Positions 14,330 to 15,158 of a stretch of 15,158 nucleotides of DNA are shown here, piece by piece. Below the pieces are notes generated by a model, which had not been told where the DNA came from, searched no databases, and saw only the letters and a program-made list of their open reading frames with translations. This DNA comes from Bacteroidales bacterium. GTDB lineage: Bacteria; Bacteroidota; Bacteroidia; Bacteroidales; UBA7960. The stretch is from positions 1-15,158 of the forward strand of contig DMJL01000172.1 in assembly GCA_003451785.1 (NCBI GenBank), read 5' to 3'. Positions within the stretch are counted from its first letter, which is position 1. Each line of letters starts with the position of its first letter. A program made the translations under genes and the position numbers.

Positions 14330-14995
14330 TTATTTCGTAGGAATTCGATAATAGATAAAATATTGAAAGATGAATTGAGTATTGTTCTGATTCCTACCAA
14401 AGCCGCTTACAAAAAATGGCTTTGTACTTTCGTTATCGGTTTGGCTAATCATAAAAGCAGCCCTCACATTCCATCCAAGAAAAAAATTATGAAATATACG
14501 AGTTCTAAGCCCTGCCCCTACTTCAGCCCAATGTGCCTGATAGCTTAATTGGTCGAAACTAACTTCCTGGTTCCCCCATACTGGGTCAATCAATTGAACG
14601 ACAGGTGCATCGTGGGTATTGAAACTTGCTGCATACCTCAAGAACATGAAAATTTGGTTTCCGTGTATCGCAGGATTTTGTTGCAATAGATTGTAGTTTG
14701 CGCCTATGCGAAAAAATTGCCCCGAAACATTGTATTCTGCAGCGGGCTGCTTCACATTCACTTGCGCATTGCCCAGTTCTAATGCCGCCATAAGATTGGG
14801 TCGTATCTCCAAATCTGCCGAAGCAGAAAGCACAAAAGTTTCAGGTGCAATAAAGTGCATGGCAGGTCCGGCCAACTCTACTCCAAGGCTCATGTATCGT
14901 CGGAATGGAGCTTCTTCGGCTTCTGGCTGCGATGCATTGGCCGAAAACTCAATTGCCGGTAGGAGTACTGATAATAAGAATAAGATGTTCTTCAA
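14330..14995 (-). CDS. DUF6048 family protein, probable outer-membrane beta-barrel
   Basis: This 221-residue protein belongs by motif to the uncharacterised Bacteroidota family DUF6048. A signal peptide is clear (MKNILFLLSVLLPAIEFSANA, cleaved near 21). The mature part alternates polar and hydrophobic residues as in beta-strands: MSLGVELAG (35-43), NLMAALELGNAQVNV (67-81), GQFFRIGANYNLL (92-104), QIFMFLRYAASF (114-125), HWAEVGAGLRTRIFHN (155-170), FFLGWNVRAAFMI (171-183), and a terminal strand TQFIFQYFIYYRI. The FFRIGANYNLL and FFLGWNVR blocks identified the family. It probably sits in the outer membrane with its partner DUF6452 lipoprotein, whose gene overlaps its start by 47 bases, implying coupled translation. 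No enzymatic residues stand out. Role unknown. Confidence 0.72.
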   Translation of the reverse strand: MKNILFLLSVLLPAIEFSANASQPEAEEAPFRRYMSLGVELAGPAMHFIAPETFVLSASADLEIRPNLMAALELGNAQVNVKQPAAEYNVSGQFFRIGANYNLLQQNPAIHGNQIFMFLRYAASFNTHDAPVVQLIDPVWGNQEVSFDQLSYQAHWAEVGAGLRTRIFHNFFLGWNVRAAFMISQTDNESTKPFFVSGFGRNQNNTQFIFQYFIYYRIPTK

Positions 14996-15158
14996 GGGTG
15001 TTTGCTACAAAAGGTTGACTAAGAGTGAATCCTGATATTCTTTGATTGGTATGCCTAATATGTGTTACGGTATTGAACACTGTAAAACCACATTCGGGAG
15101 AAACCAGATGCAATTGATGCCTGTGAATGACCCATAAGGTATCTGTGTGATTAATGCC
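14949..15158 (-). CDS. DUF6452 family protein, C-terminal 69 residues (partial)
   Basis: An open minus-strand frame enters from the right edge and stops at 14949, inside the DUF6048 gene but in another frame. The 69 residues visible include LVSPECGFTVFN and ISGFTLSQPFV, which match the C-terminal pattern of DUF6452 (a conserved CG in a beta-rich lipoprotein of about 170 residues). In Bacteroidota this gene commonly lies directly upstream of DUF6048, as here. The two frames overlap by 47 bases, more than the usual few, so their translation is probably coupled. The start and lipobox lie outside the window. Family assignment is from motif memory and position. Confidence 0.65.
   Translation of the reverse strand, partial: GINHTDTLWVIHRHQLHLVSPECGFTVFNTVTHIRHTNQRISGFTLSQPFVANTLEEHLILIISTPTGN

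Overview
The window looks like a chromosomal segment from a gliding or type IX-secreting member of the Bacteroidota. The evidence is a gldJ gene next to a PorP/SprF-family gene, a DUF6452/DUF6048 pair, a fused alpha/beta 2-oxoacid dehydrogenase E1, promoters of the Bacteroidota type (TTG, a 17-23 base spacer, then TAnnTTTG), near absence of Shine-Dalgarno sequences, AT-rich intergenic DNA, and short intergenic hairpins built on CCCCgnaGGGG. Nothing points to a plasmid, phage or island: most genes are housekeeping, and no transposase, integrase, tRNA or CRISPR array was found.

Left part (1-6419, all minus strand). A two-gene transcription unit, PorP/SprF then gldJ (cut by the window start), has its own well-formed promoter at 2363-2390. 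It is separated by a terminator (2405-2442) from the upstream 683-residue E1 gene (2479-4530). After a repeat-bearing gap comes nnr, the bifunctional NAD(P)HX epimerase/dehydratase (4905-6419).

Middle part (6533-8893). A DUF6051-type alpha/beta hydrolase gene (minus, to 7811) and a membrane-anchored LytTR regulator gene (plus, from 8054) diverge. The space between them holds three GGGGTGAATGA-like direct repeats spaced 21 and 20 bases apart, followed by a -7 box with no recognisable -33 element. This resembles an array of regulator sites serving one or both promoters and is the most interesting regulatory signal in the window. Next comes a 793-base gap (8894-9686) packed with small repeats: 20-base palindromes, a tandem 52-base repeat also present in inverted orientation at 4734-4811, and a MITE-like element with imperfect terminal inverted repeats.

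Right part (9687-15158). A lolD-like ABC ATPase gene (plus) converges on ligA (minus). Upstream of ligA are a tandem-domain universal stress protein gene ending in a strong terminator, an HD-domain putative phosphohydrolase, and the DUF6048/DUF6452 pair, whose reading frames overlap by 47 bases; the latter gene is cut by the window end.

No clear-cut new multi-gene system is visible. The best candidates for something undescribed are the LytTR/DUF6051 divergent module with its triple repeat, and the paired intergenic repeat modules.
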